Shown here: positions 34,701-48,295 of the stretch, one piece after another | How the letters are laid out: the number at the start of each line of letters is the position of its first letter | Numbering within the stretch: position 1 is the stretch's first letter | From: Chionis minor | Taxonomy: Eukaryota > Chordata > Aves > Charadriiformes > Chionididae | Length of the DNA: 64,000 nt | Assembly (NCBI GenBank): GCA_013398295.1 | Contig: VZSF01011171.1 | Span: 1-64,000 of the forward strand | Direction of reading: 5' to 3' | Made by a program: the position numbers and the translations under genes | Notes under the pieces: model-generated | Database searches by the model: none | What the model saw: only the letters and a program-made list of their open reading frames with translations | Told to the model about the DNA's origin: nothing

Positions 34701-37700
34701 AAAGATTTTTAATATACGGGCAAGGTGAAATGTGTCTTTTTAATTTGTATCATAAAATAACTATTTTCAGTTATTTTTTTAATACTTATTTTTGTAGAGC
34801 TCTACTCATGAAATCTTCCTATATAAATTAAAAACATCAAAAGTTTGTGACCACTGCAGCAGAGAGTCAATGCTCAGGAGTGGAAGTCAAGTGCTATAAA
34901 TGAACAGGACTGAGACCGACGCACAAGAAAGACAACATGTTCATCCTATAAAGTGACTAAACCTTGAAAGGCAAATGAGATGTGAGTAGCCAGAAAGGCA
35001 GCCTGGTTAGAAGGGAAAAATGACTGAATAAAAAATTTAAAAAAAAAAAGCCTGGAAATCCGTCCTGGGAAACAGAAACATCCTTGGAAAGTGCAGTTGG
35101 CCACTTTGATTTTCAGCTAGGATACCTAGAAACCGGAGACATCCTGAGATATGACTGATAAGTGTAAAAACCCCAAAATGATAACAGCAACGGTTGGATG
35201 TGGAAACAGTCTGGGAAACTAAAATTGGTCTGAAAGAACAGAAATCATCACCTATTGTCTGTTACCAATGAAAACAGAGATTAACAGCATCTGTTGGTTG
35301 CACAATGTGGTGGTGTCCTACACCCTCTTACGTCTCCAGAATATTAAAAGGACTTGGTTTTTATCCCAAATGGAGCCTCTCTGAGTGAGAACTTCCATGC
35401 TGCACATTCTTTTCCTTTCCTACGCAGGCTAAAACCCACACAAGCTTTCTACAGTATCTTGGGCTCTCTCCAGGGATTCCTGGCTGACTCCAGGCTCTGA
35501 CATGGATCATGTCTGAAGTGAGACACCGTCTTTTATCATATTGGTCCCACTTTTGAGGTTGGTTTGTCCTTCCCTCTTTTGGGGATGTTTGGATCCTCCT
35601 CTGGGACTGATTTGTTTTCCCCTCTGGGGTGGTTTAGCTCATTCTGAAATCTGTCTAATTCGCTTCATCCTAAAACTATTTAACTATATAATTAGTCCAT
35701 GATAAGTATACTTGCTCCTATACTGTTGGCAAGTTTCCTTCACTAATGATAAATTTCTGATAACCTGCAATAGTATATACCCACTTGGTTGTTTTTGTTG
35801 TTAGTTGTTGCTATAATATTGATTTTTGCCATATGATTCATTGCTGCTATTATTGGTTACTGATTGTAATTTCTAATAACTTGTTATGTACATATTTATA
35901 TTTACATTGTCAGTCATAGGTATACTTGTTAGTGGTGATTTTGTGGTAGTACACCTCCTTATGAAGATTTTTTTGCTATTTGTGGTGAACTGTAATAAAG
36001 TAGAAAAATTTAGAGGACAAAAGTTTCTGTGTTCTTGTGTACTGTGGTATCCTACAAACCCACCGTCATGCTCTCTAGACATCCATGGGCTGTGTAACAT
36101 TTTAGGTAATGATAAAATGGTGGAAGAAACTCCCAGATGAGTGGGAACCCCATGACCTGAGTAAGGGCTAGGTCAGCTACTGTCAGCTCACTCAGAGTCC
36201 TCTTGTTTTGAGCTATCCTTCACATTTGGACTTTCATGTTTAAAGAAAAAATGCACATTTGTGCAAAGAGAGCATGAATGGTATCTACTATCAGTTAATG
36301 ATACTAAATTAATCTCTGTTCTGACCCAAAATGTAATTCAGCTGTCTGAAAAGGGAGAAGAAAAAAATCACTCATGCAGTATCTACTCTTCCGAAAGTGT
36401 TATCAAAATAGATTAATATCAACATAAATAGAAATATATTTTTTTCTATTTGTAATTTTTGGTGGACAGGATACTACAGAACACTGCATGGAAAGAGGTT
36501 CCTAATAATTTTTTCTGTTGCTCATTAGTTCTTTTTAGAAAAAGCTTTAAATCATCTTTGATATGCAAAATTAAACTCAGCTGCTATTTGGACATAGTGA
36601 TAAACTCACCTGGTTTATTTCAGCCCTTTTTTCTTGAATGCTGTTGTTGGAGCATGCCCAATAGTACAACATGGTCCTTTGAGAATGTGTCCATTTGGAC
36701 CTACAGTCTCAAGGTTCAAGGAAATTCTTCTCTTATGACTGAAAAATGTGCATGATTTATTATCATACCTTTTTGTGATTATGTCAATTATTAATCATAG
36801 AATCATAGCTATAACTTAACTCTTTTTTCACTTTCCTCGGAAATACGATAACACTTTTAATATTAATGAGATTCAGTGTTAGAGCTAAGTTTTTCATTTT
36901 ATCCCAAAATACTAACTTTGTTGGGTTTTGTTTGCTTGTTTTGGAATATATTCACACCACTATGTTTACACCAAGATAAATTTATGAATAATTATTTTGT
37001 TTATTATTCATCTGTCTTCTTTCTTTTGGTGATACAGAATATTGATGGAAGTTAGTTACACTGCATGTTATTTTTGGTCTCCTTTGAACATGATGTAACA
37101 AAAGTAAAACAATAGATAAGTTGCCTGGGTCATGGAAAATTGTATTAATCACCTACTGTTGTGAGAATCTTCTCAACAAACAAATAAAGAAATAATGCAT
37201 TTGTTTGGGGATAGTTTTCACGTTTGGTCTCAGCCAAAAATAGACCAAAAGACTACTTAAAGCAAAACACTACAGCATAATTGGAACATTATTGTGCTTT
37301 TAATCCCCTCTTCCGGACCATGGCAAAGATATTAATTAATGGAGTTTTAAATAAGTCCTGACCTTATACTCCACTGACCCTTGAATTGTCAGATTCGTAT
37401 AAATTCCTATAAATTTTTCTCCTTGTTTCTTTATTTTCTATTTGGTACTAATTTTCACCTTAATTTACATGCAAACCAACTTGTATTAATATTTTGAAAA
37501 AAGATTTAACGTGTCACACAATATCAAATAACTTACTGAAAAGTGGAAGTGTATAACTGTCCCTTTCCTTCTACCTAACAACAAACCTAAAAAGCGATTG
37601 TGTTTGACATGCAATACTTCTGTTTTGTAACGTCATGGTCGTACATGCAAGAGAGTACTGCTCTGAATGTATCCACAGTAGCAAACTAAAAAGCATGCTA

Positions 37701-37830
37701 GCTTTTTGTGAAACTGAACACACCAAAAGAAAATGAAAGGTTTGAAAAGGCTGTATAATACAGATATAAAATTTGTATACAGCATATTATATCACTGCAT
37801 GCCAGAATATTTTATAGAAGGGTCGGTATC
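28770..37830. other. Non-coding AT-rich stretch, no gene seen
   Basis: About 9 kb with no recognised gene or RNA. Open frames of 60-140 codons (for example 29704-30039 and 33130-33555, both +) lack known motifs. A worn LTR-like or retrocopy-like unit lies at 35306-36061 and is listed separately. A tiny CR1-like pair of octamers occurs near 36793-36809 but has no body. Poly-A and poly-T runs occur at about 29377-29386, 30246-30256, 32370-32382 and 35038-35050. Confidence 0.6.
35306..36061 (+). repeat. LTR-like or retrocopy-like unit with similar ends (uncertain)
   Basis: The 15-17 bp at about 35311-35325 (TGGTGTCCTACACCC) recurs with few changes at about 36045-36061 (TGGTATCCTACAAACCC), enclosing roughly 740 bp. 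Inside are a TATA-like ATATTAAAAGG (35341-35351) close to the left end and an AATAAA at 35994-35999 close to the right end. This order suits an LTR promoter and polyadenylation pair, or a retrocopy between target duplications. No known family was recognised, there is no clear TG...CA pair at both ends, and no A-tail. It may be coincidence. Confidence 0.25.
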
Positions 37831-38507
37831 ATTATGGGGGTCCTGGTGGACAGTGGGCTGAACATGAGCCAGCGTGTGCCCAGGTGGCCAAGAAGGCCAA
37901 TGGCATCTTGTCCTGTACCAAGAACAGTGTGACCAGCAGGAGCAGGGCAGTGATGGTGGCCCTGTGCTCAGCACTGGTGAGGCCGCAGCTCAAGTGCTGT
38001 GTTCAGTTTTGGGCACCGCAGTATGGGAGAGACATTGGGGTGCTGGAGCGTGTCCAGAGAAGGGAAATGAAGCTGGTGAGGGGTCTAGAGGACAAGTCTT
38101 GAGGAGCAGCTGAGGGAAGTGAAGTTGTTTAGTCTGGAGAAAAGGAGGCTGAGGGGAGACCTTATCGCTCTCTGCAACGACCTGAATTGAGGTTGTAGCG
38201 AGGTGGGGGTCAGTCTCTTCTCCCAGGTGACAAGTGATAGGGCAAGAGGAAACAGCCTCAAGTTATGCCAGGGGAGGTTTAGATTGGATATTAGAAAAAA
38301 CTTATTCACAGAAAGGGCTGTCAATCATTGGAACAGGCTGCCCAGGGAAATTGTTGAATCGCCATCCCTACAGGTATTTAAAAGACAGGTAGATGTGGCG
38401 CTGAGGGACATGGTCTAGTGGTGGTTTTGGAAACATTAGGTTGATGGTTGGACTCGATAATCTTAAAGGTCTCTTCCAGCCTAAGTGATCCTGTGATTCT
38501 GTGATTA
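37831..38507 (+). mobile_element. CR1 LINE, 5'-truncated, 3' end intact
   Basis: About 677 bp of CR1 on the + strand. It begins in the post-RT part of ORF2 ([12 protein letters not shown]), continues through [20 protein letters not shown] and [20 protein letters not shown], and ends with the terminal ATTCTGTG repeats at about 38488-38507. The 3' tail reads GGTTGGACTCGATAATCTTA and AAGGTCTCTTCCAGCCTAAG, which differs from the tail of the CR1 at 57-1478, so the two belong to different CR1 subfamilies. Stops and frameshifts break the frame (for example after GLEDKS at 38102, and near 38190). Endonuclease and RT core are absent. Confidence 0.95.
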
Positions 38508-41500
38508 ATGAAAAGTATTTCCTTAAAATAGTCTGTCACACTAGTAACCAAACCAGAAGTAGAATCAAGGTTACTCAGTCAAATGCTCCCCATACTATTC
38601 CACATTCTCAGAAATAAAGTTAGGAAACCATTCATTTTCTAAACTCCTGAAAATTTCTCAGCAATATCCTGCTTCTGACTATATTGAAAAAAAATTGATG
38701 TAGTAAAACTTAGATTTACTGCAATTAGCTATTAAGTAGCAAGTGTTCCTAACTTTATGAAAAAAAATGCGTATATATATATATGAGATATAGGTAAAAA
38801 AGCTTCTTTGAGCAGACACTGACTTAACAGGTAAATATCAGTGCAGTTTTAAGGTTAAAAACCCTTTCATATTTAATGGCTGCTTATCAACACACACTGA
38901 GCACAGAAAAGATTTTCTTCATATTTTGCTTTTGGTTTTGTTTCTTTGTCTGAATATGATACAAGATATGTGATAATTGCCCCATGATTCACTGAACTTT
39001 GACTTAGCAGTGACATTGAAAGATCTAAACAGAGAAATCTGCTTGCTTCAAATCAAGTCATCAATGATGATTACAACAAATCCTCAGGTACTGTACTTTT
39101 GACTTTCTATCAACAATTAAGTTATGCTATGAAAGAGCTGCAAGTCCTTAAGGTATAAGCCAGACTCTTAACAATAGTTTAAGTGAAATTTTTCCTAGTT
39201 ATAAAAGAAACATGAAAAGCGGTGAAATGGAAGTAAGAATTTGTTGTTGAAAGCTTTGGATTGTAGAAAAGTATTCCTTAGCCTTTCATATCCCCCCAAA
39301 ATTTTCTCCCACTGAAACGTTATTCCTTTAGAAAAAACTGGATTCCAGTTATTGATTTGCGAACTGACATTCTATCATGAATTAAGACACTGATGGTTCC
39401 TTTCTAAGTAAATAAGTGCACCAACAGACTACTTGGAGAAAAAATAATAATAAATAAAGCATTTCCATAATGGAAACTGATTATTTTTCTGCATTAAAGA
39501 GCTTCATATAAAAAACCTAAAATCTGCTAAATGGAAGCATTTTTCTCCCATCAGAAAAAATAATTGTCCCATCAGAAAAAATAATTACAATAATGACACC
39601 AGCTTTCGGGATTTATAAGAGTTATTTCAGCTCATTGAGTCCCCAAGAATTACAAATTAAAAGAACTGCACCCATGCCATCTTCCTGTCAGTCTTGGGAA
39701 TAGATCAACATCCTTCATCCTCCATTCTGATCGTGCAGGTTATCTACTCTGGGCAGAAACACCTGTGAAGGCAAGGAGACAATTCTTCCTCTTACATCAT
39801 GAGCCCAGAGAACAGTCTGGCCTCTGTCCTTGAAGAGGAGCTTTGAATTTTTTAATGTTTTTATTACAGCAAAATGTTTTGTTCTTTCTAATGTTTTGTC
39901 TTTACTATATTTACATCACTGAAATAAAGTTGAAAAGGACCCACTGTAGAAAATATATTAAAGAAGGCAAACCCCAATATACTTTACTGAGATATTTACT
40001 TTATTTTCCCAGTATTTTGTATAATATTAATTCATTGTAATAATTAAGGTTTGTGAGCTTTATCAAATAAGCATTCTGATCAATTAACACTTTGGAGACT
40101 TTGCTGATTAACATCCACTTCCACAGCATGAAAATGAATTCATTGCCTCTTTGGCTACCTTTGCTACACTCTATAGATTTTGCTTGTTCAGCCTCCTTTT
40201 AATATATATCCCTGTTTTCCAAAACCCATTACCCTGTACCAAAACATAAACAAAGAATTTACAATTAATTGAATAGACATCTGTATTGCTTATGGCTTTG
40301 GTAAGAATATTACTCAAAGAAAAAGAGACACAAAAGTTTTCATAGCTCACAAAGGTTGTATTTTATTTCTAATTTTTTTCATATTAATATAAAAATAGTG
40401 CAAGAAGTTTTTTAAAACTTTTTAATGCTGATTTTTTTACTCAATTGAAATCACTCAGATTAGTTATCTAAAACATGTCTGAACTGTAAAAAGACTGTAA
40501 TGACTAAATTGATTTAGTAAGAATTAAAAATTATATCACTTTTCTTTGTATTTTATATTTGGTTTTCAGAAACAAAGTGACAATCTTTTGGAGAACTGCT
40601 TACATATACATATAGTAGATGACTTATGTAAATTATAAATAGAAATATACATGACAGAAACCTGACTGAATGACTTCCACTTGCTCTATCAGGGAACATA
40701 AGCATTGCACACAAGGAAAATGCAATTAACTCTGTCTAGCACAAATCCAAATGTAAACACTGATTGTCACATTGAAACTCACCAGATAAGACCCAAATCA
40801 GTCCCATCTCTTCCAAGAAAATACAGACTTATACCATCACAGCTATTTAATACAGGTTTGAAGTGACAAGCTTCTGGAAACAAAAGCACTGAAAGTTCAT
40901 GGCAAGAGCTAATAGCTTTAAACAAATCATATTCACACTATCACCATCCTAAAATCTCAGGAGTTGAAAGTCATCTTCATATAGTTCCAGTGGCACATAG
41001 TGCAATTCTGAATAAATACACCCTTTGTCTTTTTTTCCTGAGCTGTCAGCATTGTTATTGATGCTGTTTTATCAATTTTAAATGGGTTTTTGTCATTGTA
41101 TTTGCTGAAATCTGCCTCATCTAATTTACTAATAAACTGCTTGAGGTACCCCTTGTGAAGAACGTCCATTGATCTCACAGTCTGTGGAAGTCTTTAGCCA
41201 GCCTATGGCAAACCAGGCCCAGAGGTTTAAAATCTAAGGCTCTGCGTTAAAGGAAGAGTTGGCATCTATCGAGCACAAGTATCTGGTAAGGTCAACAGTA
41301 GTATTACCAATATGTCTAATATGAACTGGATTAAGATGTTCTCATGCAAGCCTGTGGGCAAATCTTGCTACATTACCATAGTTAACCCGTGTTTGGTTTT
41401 TTCCTCTGGACAGGGCAAGCAGTCACTATCGCACACTTCTTATGACCTTTGAGGGGAAAAAAACCAAAAAGTATGAAAATGGCATAATTAGCACTGACTC

Positions 41501-42373
41501 CACTGATCTCTGAATCAAGAGAGACTGAAACTGTGGCTTTTTAGTGTTTTGCAGGCTCCAGATGGGAGGATGTTAATGGAATCTTTTCTAGTGATATTTT
41601 TACTGGTGTGCTCCCCGCTATGCTCCAGCAGGACTGGTATGGTCCTTCTCCCATTGCCTTCCTTCTCACAGTTTAAAAAAACCCAACTTCTTCTTTTCAT
41701 TCTTGACATTTTATTAATTAATTTCACATTGTTATCACTTCTTCCTTCATATATGTTTTTTCATTGCAGTTCTTTTTGAAAGTACTCTGTTCCACGTATG
41801 GCTATTCATACAGCTACTACTGGTAGGTTGGAAGAGAAATGCCTTCTTGAGAAACTGGATATGTAACTTTTTTCTAGGTAGAAAGTTGGCAAACTCAAAG
41901 ACATTGTTTTGAATCCATTTCCGTAAAAGGCCAGTTAAAACTGGGCAACACTACTGGTACCCCTAAACTACTCATCTCAAAATGTGAGTACTTGAGGTCT
42001 GAGTATGCTCTACATAAGGGCACAGTACTTTGTATATCAGTATTTTCCATTTTGTATAATGATAAAATAAATAGAAAGGTGAAATTCTCTTTAGTGTGAT
42101 TATTTGGAGAATGTTATGAGGTGAATAAATCTAATTCAATTGGAGTCTTGATTTTTACATCTTCATAACTTGAGAGAATGGCAAGATTTATGAAGACCTG
42201 GAAGAAATCTTGGTGGTTTTGAACCTCCCCAAATTCCTCAGCTTTCATAGGATGTTATTTTAAAAATACCCAAATATTTGAACAAAACATATACATATGT
42301 TGTCCAGAAATAGATCAAAATAAAAGGTTTAATCCACTACAGAAATCAAAGGAATTCTGTCATTCTGTAATTC
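38508..42373. other. Non-coding AT-rich stretch, no gene seen
   Basis: No gene, RNA gene or identifiable transposon. An AT dinucleotide run lies at about 38772-38785. A 21-bp tandem duplication at 39546-39587 is listed separately. Open frames are under 80 codons and show no recognisable motif. Confidence 0.6.
39546..39587 (+). repeat. 21-bp tandem duplication
   Basis: TCCCATCAGAAAAAATAATT followed by G at 39546-39566 is repeated immediately at 39567-39587 with only the last base changed (G to A). Near-identity suggests a recent slippage event. Confidence 0.8.
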
Positions 42374-42665
42374 TGTCATCGTTTAACTCCAGCTGGCAGC
42401 TTAGGACCACGCAGCCAGTCATGCAATTCTCCCCCTTCCTCCTTCTTCCCCCAGCTTTCTATACTGAGCATGATGTCATATGGTATATGATATTCCTTTG
42501 GCCAGTTGGGGTCTCCTCCCAGCTTCTTGTCCACCCCCAGCCTACTCATTCGTGGGGCGGTGTGAGGAGCAGAAAAGGCCTTGACTGCCTAGCAACAACC
42601 AAATCTATTGGTGTGCTATCAATACTGCTTTCATCCCAAATCCCAACTGGAACCATGACAAATTC
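42369..42665 (-). mobile_element. Short solo LTR, avian ERVL type, with perfect target duplication
   Basis: The LTR spans 42374-42660 (287 bp). On the - strand it begins TGTCATGGTTCCAGTTGGGA and ends GGAGTTAAACGATGACA, giving TG...CA ends. It is flanked by the identical 5-mer AATTC at 42369-42373 and 42661-42665, the target-site duplication size seen for this retrovirus-like class. A TATA-like GTATAGAAAGC lies at about 42454-42465 on the - strand. Compared with the LTR at 17150 (535 bp) it lacks much of the region between the TATA block and the 3' end, so it is internally deleted or a shorter subfamily. No internal genes adjoin it. Confidence 0.85.
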
Positions 42666-45600
42666 TTATCAGCTTTCAAGATGGATTGTCTAAAAGGGCT
42701 TTACAAAAAATTTAGTGTTACCGAAGAGATGACATTTACAGACATCTGCGTACATTTTCCCACTGTTTTTCAAACCAAACTTAGTTTTGATAAATTATGC
42801 GATAGCTTAAACTTAACCTTTGAAGTCACAGGCGGTGTATTGAACATTTTAGATAAAAGTTTAGCAGCTGGATGTTTTAAACAATTTGAATTTTCTATAT
42901 ATCTGGTCACTAAAATAGAGGAAAAAATCGTCTTCACGCAAAGCAATATAAGTAGTAAATACACTAAATCATCACTCTCAAATGAAGAATTGCTCATCTA
43001 GCCAGAAACGTATATTATTACCAGTTACTGTGACAGTGGGGTACTTAACAACAAAGAATTCCTTAGGACAGTTTCCTCTTTTCTGATACATACATTGAAG
43101 GGAAAACTATGTCCCTCTAGATACTATTCCAAATTTACTGTTGTGAATTATGATGCTATTTATTTATGAAATTAATCTGCTTTATTCATTATGTTATTGG
43201 TGTTAGTGATAATTATGCACTCAGAAAGCTATTTCCTGTAACCACAACTCAGCCCAAACCTCCAGTGTTGTCAGTGCAAATTTTCCATGTCTGAAAGACA
43301 ATGTATGATCTGAACAGAATCTATCTACCAGTGTGCTAGTGTGATTCACCCATTGAAATACTGACCCATGAATTTTAGAATTATTTTCCATTACATTTTT
43401 GTCAGTTACTGTACAGAACAAAGCTTCATAGAATAAGTTGTTGAAATCCTTCTCAGAGTTTCCAATGGGAAGACAAAGGTCACATTTGTCTTCTTGCTAC
43501 AGATCATATGCTATATATTAAAAATACCCAGTCATCTGTCAGAACTGTGGTGACCTATGTCTTTATGGAATATGCTGAGATAATAACACATTGCAATAAT
43601 GTGTTTTCCTCCATGGAAAAGCTATGCTGCTGTTCCTGGTAAGAAATAATTAGTACATAACATGTAAAGTCAACGTCTGAACTTAATGGAGTGTAAAGAA
43701 GATGGTATTTCTCATAAGGTATATTACCCATTTAAACAACTTTCATTCTTGCACGCAGACTAGGACTTAGACAAGCCTTAGAAGGGCGAAACGAGATGGC
43801 AGTGGATTAAGTTCCCTGCATAATTGCAATAACAGAACACATTAAGTTTTTAAATGAGAGTGGAAGGAAGAATAACACCCTTTAATCACTTCTTTTAAAA
43901 CTACAAGGCCAAGTGGAGCAAGTAACTATTTTTTGTTATTGCTATGTCCTGCCATTTGTAGATATTCACTGTGTTTATTTATTACATGGCTTATATAGCT
44001 CAATTGTTTTACAGAGTAGCTAACATTAAATAATGAACTTCCTGTCTTAAAAATAAGGTAGTGTGAATCCCATTTATTGCATTAATTTATCAACCTTTTA
44101 GTTCTGTTTTGTATTAGCATATGTATAACAACACGCAGATTGTAAATAATGGAAATTTTTGTGCATAAAGTGACTCTTAAAAGAACTCAAATGTTTTAGT
44201 AAATGCTTGAGGCTGACTTCCAATGTTAAAGGCAAATAAGACTCAAAATTTACTAGAAGAGCATTGTCTATTTTCACCTCTTAATATTTCATTCCTTTTT
44301 TTTTAACTTTGATGAAGCCGTGCTCGAAAGAACAGTAATAAAAATTCCTATATCAGCCTCCCTTGACCGGATAGGAAAATGGGAAGTTTGATCATAACAT
44401 CATTTGTATTGCTTCATGCTGCTAGGCCAAGATGGAGCATGAATCCTCCTGGCCCAGACCTGTATAGTCAAACTAATTACTAAGTCTCATAGAGACTAAA
44501 TAGTAAGTCTGAGCTCTTGGCGCTTTCTTTGCAACACACACAGGCATGGTTGTGGGAAGTACACTTATGGAGAGTAAACCTTCTCCAAGAGATATTTCCC
44601 CTGAGAATATTTAAAGAGAAAATAATGACCTCTAAAGTTTAAACTAGTTATGGCAACATCCTTGAGATGCTCATTTAAAGTTCAGTATTTTCAATAGGCC
44701 TAACTGAAACACCCAGTTTATACTGCATATAATTTTAAGATTTAGTTCAATTTAGTTCATTTCTCTAATTCAACCCTTTATAAAATAAGAATAACTAAAT
44801 ATTAAACCAGTTCATTTTATCTTGGTTTCACATTAATCTCTGTTATGAATTCTGTAGCCATATCTCAGGTAATGTGGTGCGACAGCTTATGTCTTTTCAC
44901 TGCTTTTCACAAGTCCTCCTCCCTGTATGGGCTGTTTCTCTCATGGGGAAGTTCTGACATGAAAGAAACCAGGGATGGAAATTTGTGGAACAAGTTGGAA
45001 TTTCTAGGGTCATTTATAACATATTTTACAGTAAAAATGGCTTTAATGAAGTGCACAGATTGTGTATTAATATTTGCTAATTTAGCTGTTTTGTCTAAAT
45101 GTGGCAATTCTGCTGAGGTTAACAGTTTAACTGACATTCTATGTAAATGCATTTTGAATGAGCATGATTCTTACAGAACTTAATAATTTATTGGACATGT
45201 ATCACTATTTTTTTGAAATTAGTAATCTAGAAATGAACATAAAGGAACAAGAAAAATAAGAATTAAATAGCAAAACCAGCCCCCTTTGAATAGTTGCTTC
45301 TTTGAGAATTTGTTTTAAGGAAAGTATATGTTCTGCAAGATAGCAGTATTTCAACACTTAAAACTTACTACAAACAAAAAGAAAATTTAACTTAATTTGA
45401 ATAATAGTATTCTGAATAACATCTGAATGTGCTTTCTTAACATCAATGCTTTCCTGACTAATCAGTTGTTTATAGTTCAGGTTTGCCTTTGTTGCATGGA
45501 CTTACTAATCTTTATTGGCCTGGCTATCAAGCTCTTTTTTCAAAAGAAAGCCTTGCTTAACACTCTTTCTAAAGGACTTTCAATTCCAGTTTCAAATAAG

Positions 45601-46767
45601 CAGTCCTTCTGACCTCAACAGAGCTTCAAAGGTGTAAACAAACAATAAAGATGTTCCTTCCATGAGGGAAAAGAGTGACTCCAGATCCTCATTTGTTATA
45701 TGCGAAACCTGAATAAGACCAGAATTAAGTCAATTCCATGCAACTGTGCCCTAGATGGTGAGAATGAAGGTTAGACATGTCCAGGACTTCTGTTGAAATT
45801 ATCAGCATAGGAACCTTCTGGTTCTTTCTCTGGCCCAGAGAAAGAAAACTAACAAAAATTGCATGGTTTTTTTTAGCTGCAAGACAGACACTGAGCAATT
45901 ATCTCCTTGGGTTTACTCTGTGCATCCAAAAAAGAGACAAGGATTCCTGGTCATACCACTGCACACCAAAATGCTTCATGCACCTAAAGCTGAAACATCA
46001 CACATAAGGCTCACAGCGAGATAACTAATTGTATTGGGTAAAAATGGACACTAATATCTATACAATAGCTTTTGAAACCTGAGAGCTTCACCTTTGTAGA
46101 ACTTGTAACAAAAAAGGTGATCAGTACTTTAATTTTCTTTGAAGAAAACGAGTATTTTTAATACAATTTCAGCTATACTATTATCAAATGAAATTTGAAT
46201 TTTTGGACTAAATATCAATCAGTTGAAATTGAGGCTTGCTACCTTAAAGGCTTATTTTAATAACCTTTTAAAGTATTTCTAAGGTTCTAAATTTTTCAGT
46301 TTTCCCAATTTTGACCTATGTACTAAAATGAATTTCTATTTAAAGTTATATATTTGAATTTTACATTAAAAAAAAAATCAAGGACATCAAAATTAACAAT
46401 TCTGATCTATTCTATGAAATTTTTACTTGTTTTAACTGTACGAAGCTTGCCAAACATTTAAATTTATCTTTTATTTTAGGACAGGGTATTACTGCATTTC
46501 TCTTTTAAAATTCTGATTGGGCAGAAAAGTCAGCTCCCTTCTGTAAATGTGTTTGGATAGCAACAATTCAGTAAGGAAGTGCAATTAGTCAACTCAATAT
46601 TCTGAATGAAAAACATTCTTATTTTCACATTCTGGCTGAGATGAAACCTGAGTTTGTGGTGGTAAGAGAGGCTTAGAACATCTACTCAAAGAGTTAGGAA
46701 TGAATTATTGAAATTCTAAGTAAATGAAAACACGAAGCTGACAAGATTTTCAAAGAAATCGTTGCAA

Positions 46768-46870
46768 TTTTCTTCCTTATTGTTGTCAATTGGACTTGCA
46801 TTTCAGTTATTTCATAAAATGCTGTATTTTCTTCCTTTATTTGGTCAATTGAAATTCAGTTCCAGTTATT
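46768..46870 (+). repeat. Degenerate ~59-bp direct duplication
   Basis: Two related segments start TTTTCTTCCTTATTGTTGTC (46768) and TTTTCTTCCTTTATTTGGTC (46827). Both go on through CAATTG, a CAGTT-containing stretch and CAGTTATT. Differences are spread along the unit, so it is older than the 20-bp duplication downstream. Confidence 0.55.
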
Positions 46871-46996
46871 GTACCATAAACTGTAAAACATAATATAGCA
46901 TGCATTCTCCAAGAATAATGGTTCTTAGTAAAGCTTGTTTTCACTAAAAATATATATTCAATCCTGACTGAATGCAACAGAAAGATCAACAACATT

Positions 46997-47036
46997 GTCT
47001 GAAAATTAATAAATGCGTCTGAAAATTAATAAATGC
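46997..47036 (+). repeat. Perfect 20-bp tandem duplication
   Basis: GTCTGAAAATTAATAAATGC at 46997-47016 is repeated exactly at 47017-47036. Perfect identity points to a recent slippage event, or to one allele of a length polymorphism. Confidence 0.9.
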
Positions 47037-48295
47037 GAGGTCTAAGGAAATTAATTGGCAAGGTTTTTTCAGTCCAAAAGAAGACATAGTATATTAGATA
47101 GCACCAGGAGAAATTAATATGTAGCAGTATTATATGAATGTGGGTTTGTTTCCCCCAAATACTTATGTTAGTTTAACCTAGTTTAAAGTTTTTCAAAGTT
47201 CTAATCAACTAATTAAATACAGTTTAGGAGATATTATGTGTTATTTGCCAGCACAGAGGGACTTGAGAATGAGAAAGAACGCTAGAAAGTGAAAACTCAT
47301 CAAGAGGTATTTTTTAATGTGACCACAATAAGCTTTTCTAGTCTGCAGCTTAGGCTGGAAATCAGACTACTGGCATTCAGAACTTTCAAGTGTCAGATGC
47401 TAACTTATATAAGTACCCATTTTCCAGCTTTAGCAAATATACCCAGCTATGGTTAAGACTTAGACAAGTAGGAAGAGAAGGAAGACTCTGATTAGTCATT
47501 TTTAGAACCACATGCATTCAAAATTTAGATATTTTTAGAAAACAGTGTCAAAAAAGAACTAGTGATTACCTCCTTCTACTATAAAATGTTATACCTCTAT
47601 AAATCTCAAGAATCTGGAAACTGGGGCAACAAAGTAGTTATCTTCACTTACCCTCAGATCCTTTTCTGAAAATTCGAAAGAAAAGAAGAGTTGGTGTTTT
47701 GGGGAGTCACACCAACCTAAAGAAATGTATCTTGTGTTCTAAAACTTGCCATACTGTAAAAAGAATGAGTTTGACTGGAAAATTGAACTCATTTTTTTAA
47801 ATTTTTATCAAATATTATGTTTCAAGAGAGCATACTCTCTTGTAAATATATTGTGCTATCACAACATACTATGCAGAAAACCTCAGTTATATTGAATGCA
47901 TTGTAGCAAAGAGAACTTTGCAACTGTTATACCACACAGAGCATGCTGTTTTTCTTTATTCTACACATCTTGAAGGGTTTTTAAGACAAAACCTGTAAGA
48001 AATGTGTTTTGATCCAAATAAACTATAGGTTAATCTACAATGTCCTATGGTAATTCCATATTTTTCAAGCGTAAACATTTGCACTGTGCACAATGAGAAT
48101 TTTATACATGTTTACATGCGTATATGCCTCTGTGTATGTGTGTGCACACTGTACCCAACAACTTCAATTTTCATTCCATGCATTTCAAAGCATTTGATAA
48201 TGTTGCAATTAACTTCACAATGACAGAAAAGTAATTCCATTTTCCCCTTTACTTGTGGAGTGTTAAATTTACTGTTAAGCCTGTCTCTTGTTTAT

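Larger units (their letters stand above)
42666..48295. other. Non-coding AT-rich stretch, no gene seen
   Basis: No gene recognised. A 106-codon + strand open frame at 42681-43001 begins just past the LTR and a 112-codon one lies at 44845-45183; neither has a known motif or splice context. Two local duplications (46768-46870 and 46997-47036) are listed separately. Confidence 0.6.

Noticed and set aside
36793..36809. CR1 3' end from two AATCATAG-type octamers
   Set aside because: Only about 17 bp match and no CR1 body adjoins on either side; chance is likely in AT-rich DNA.
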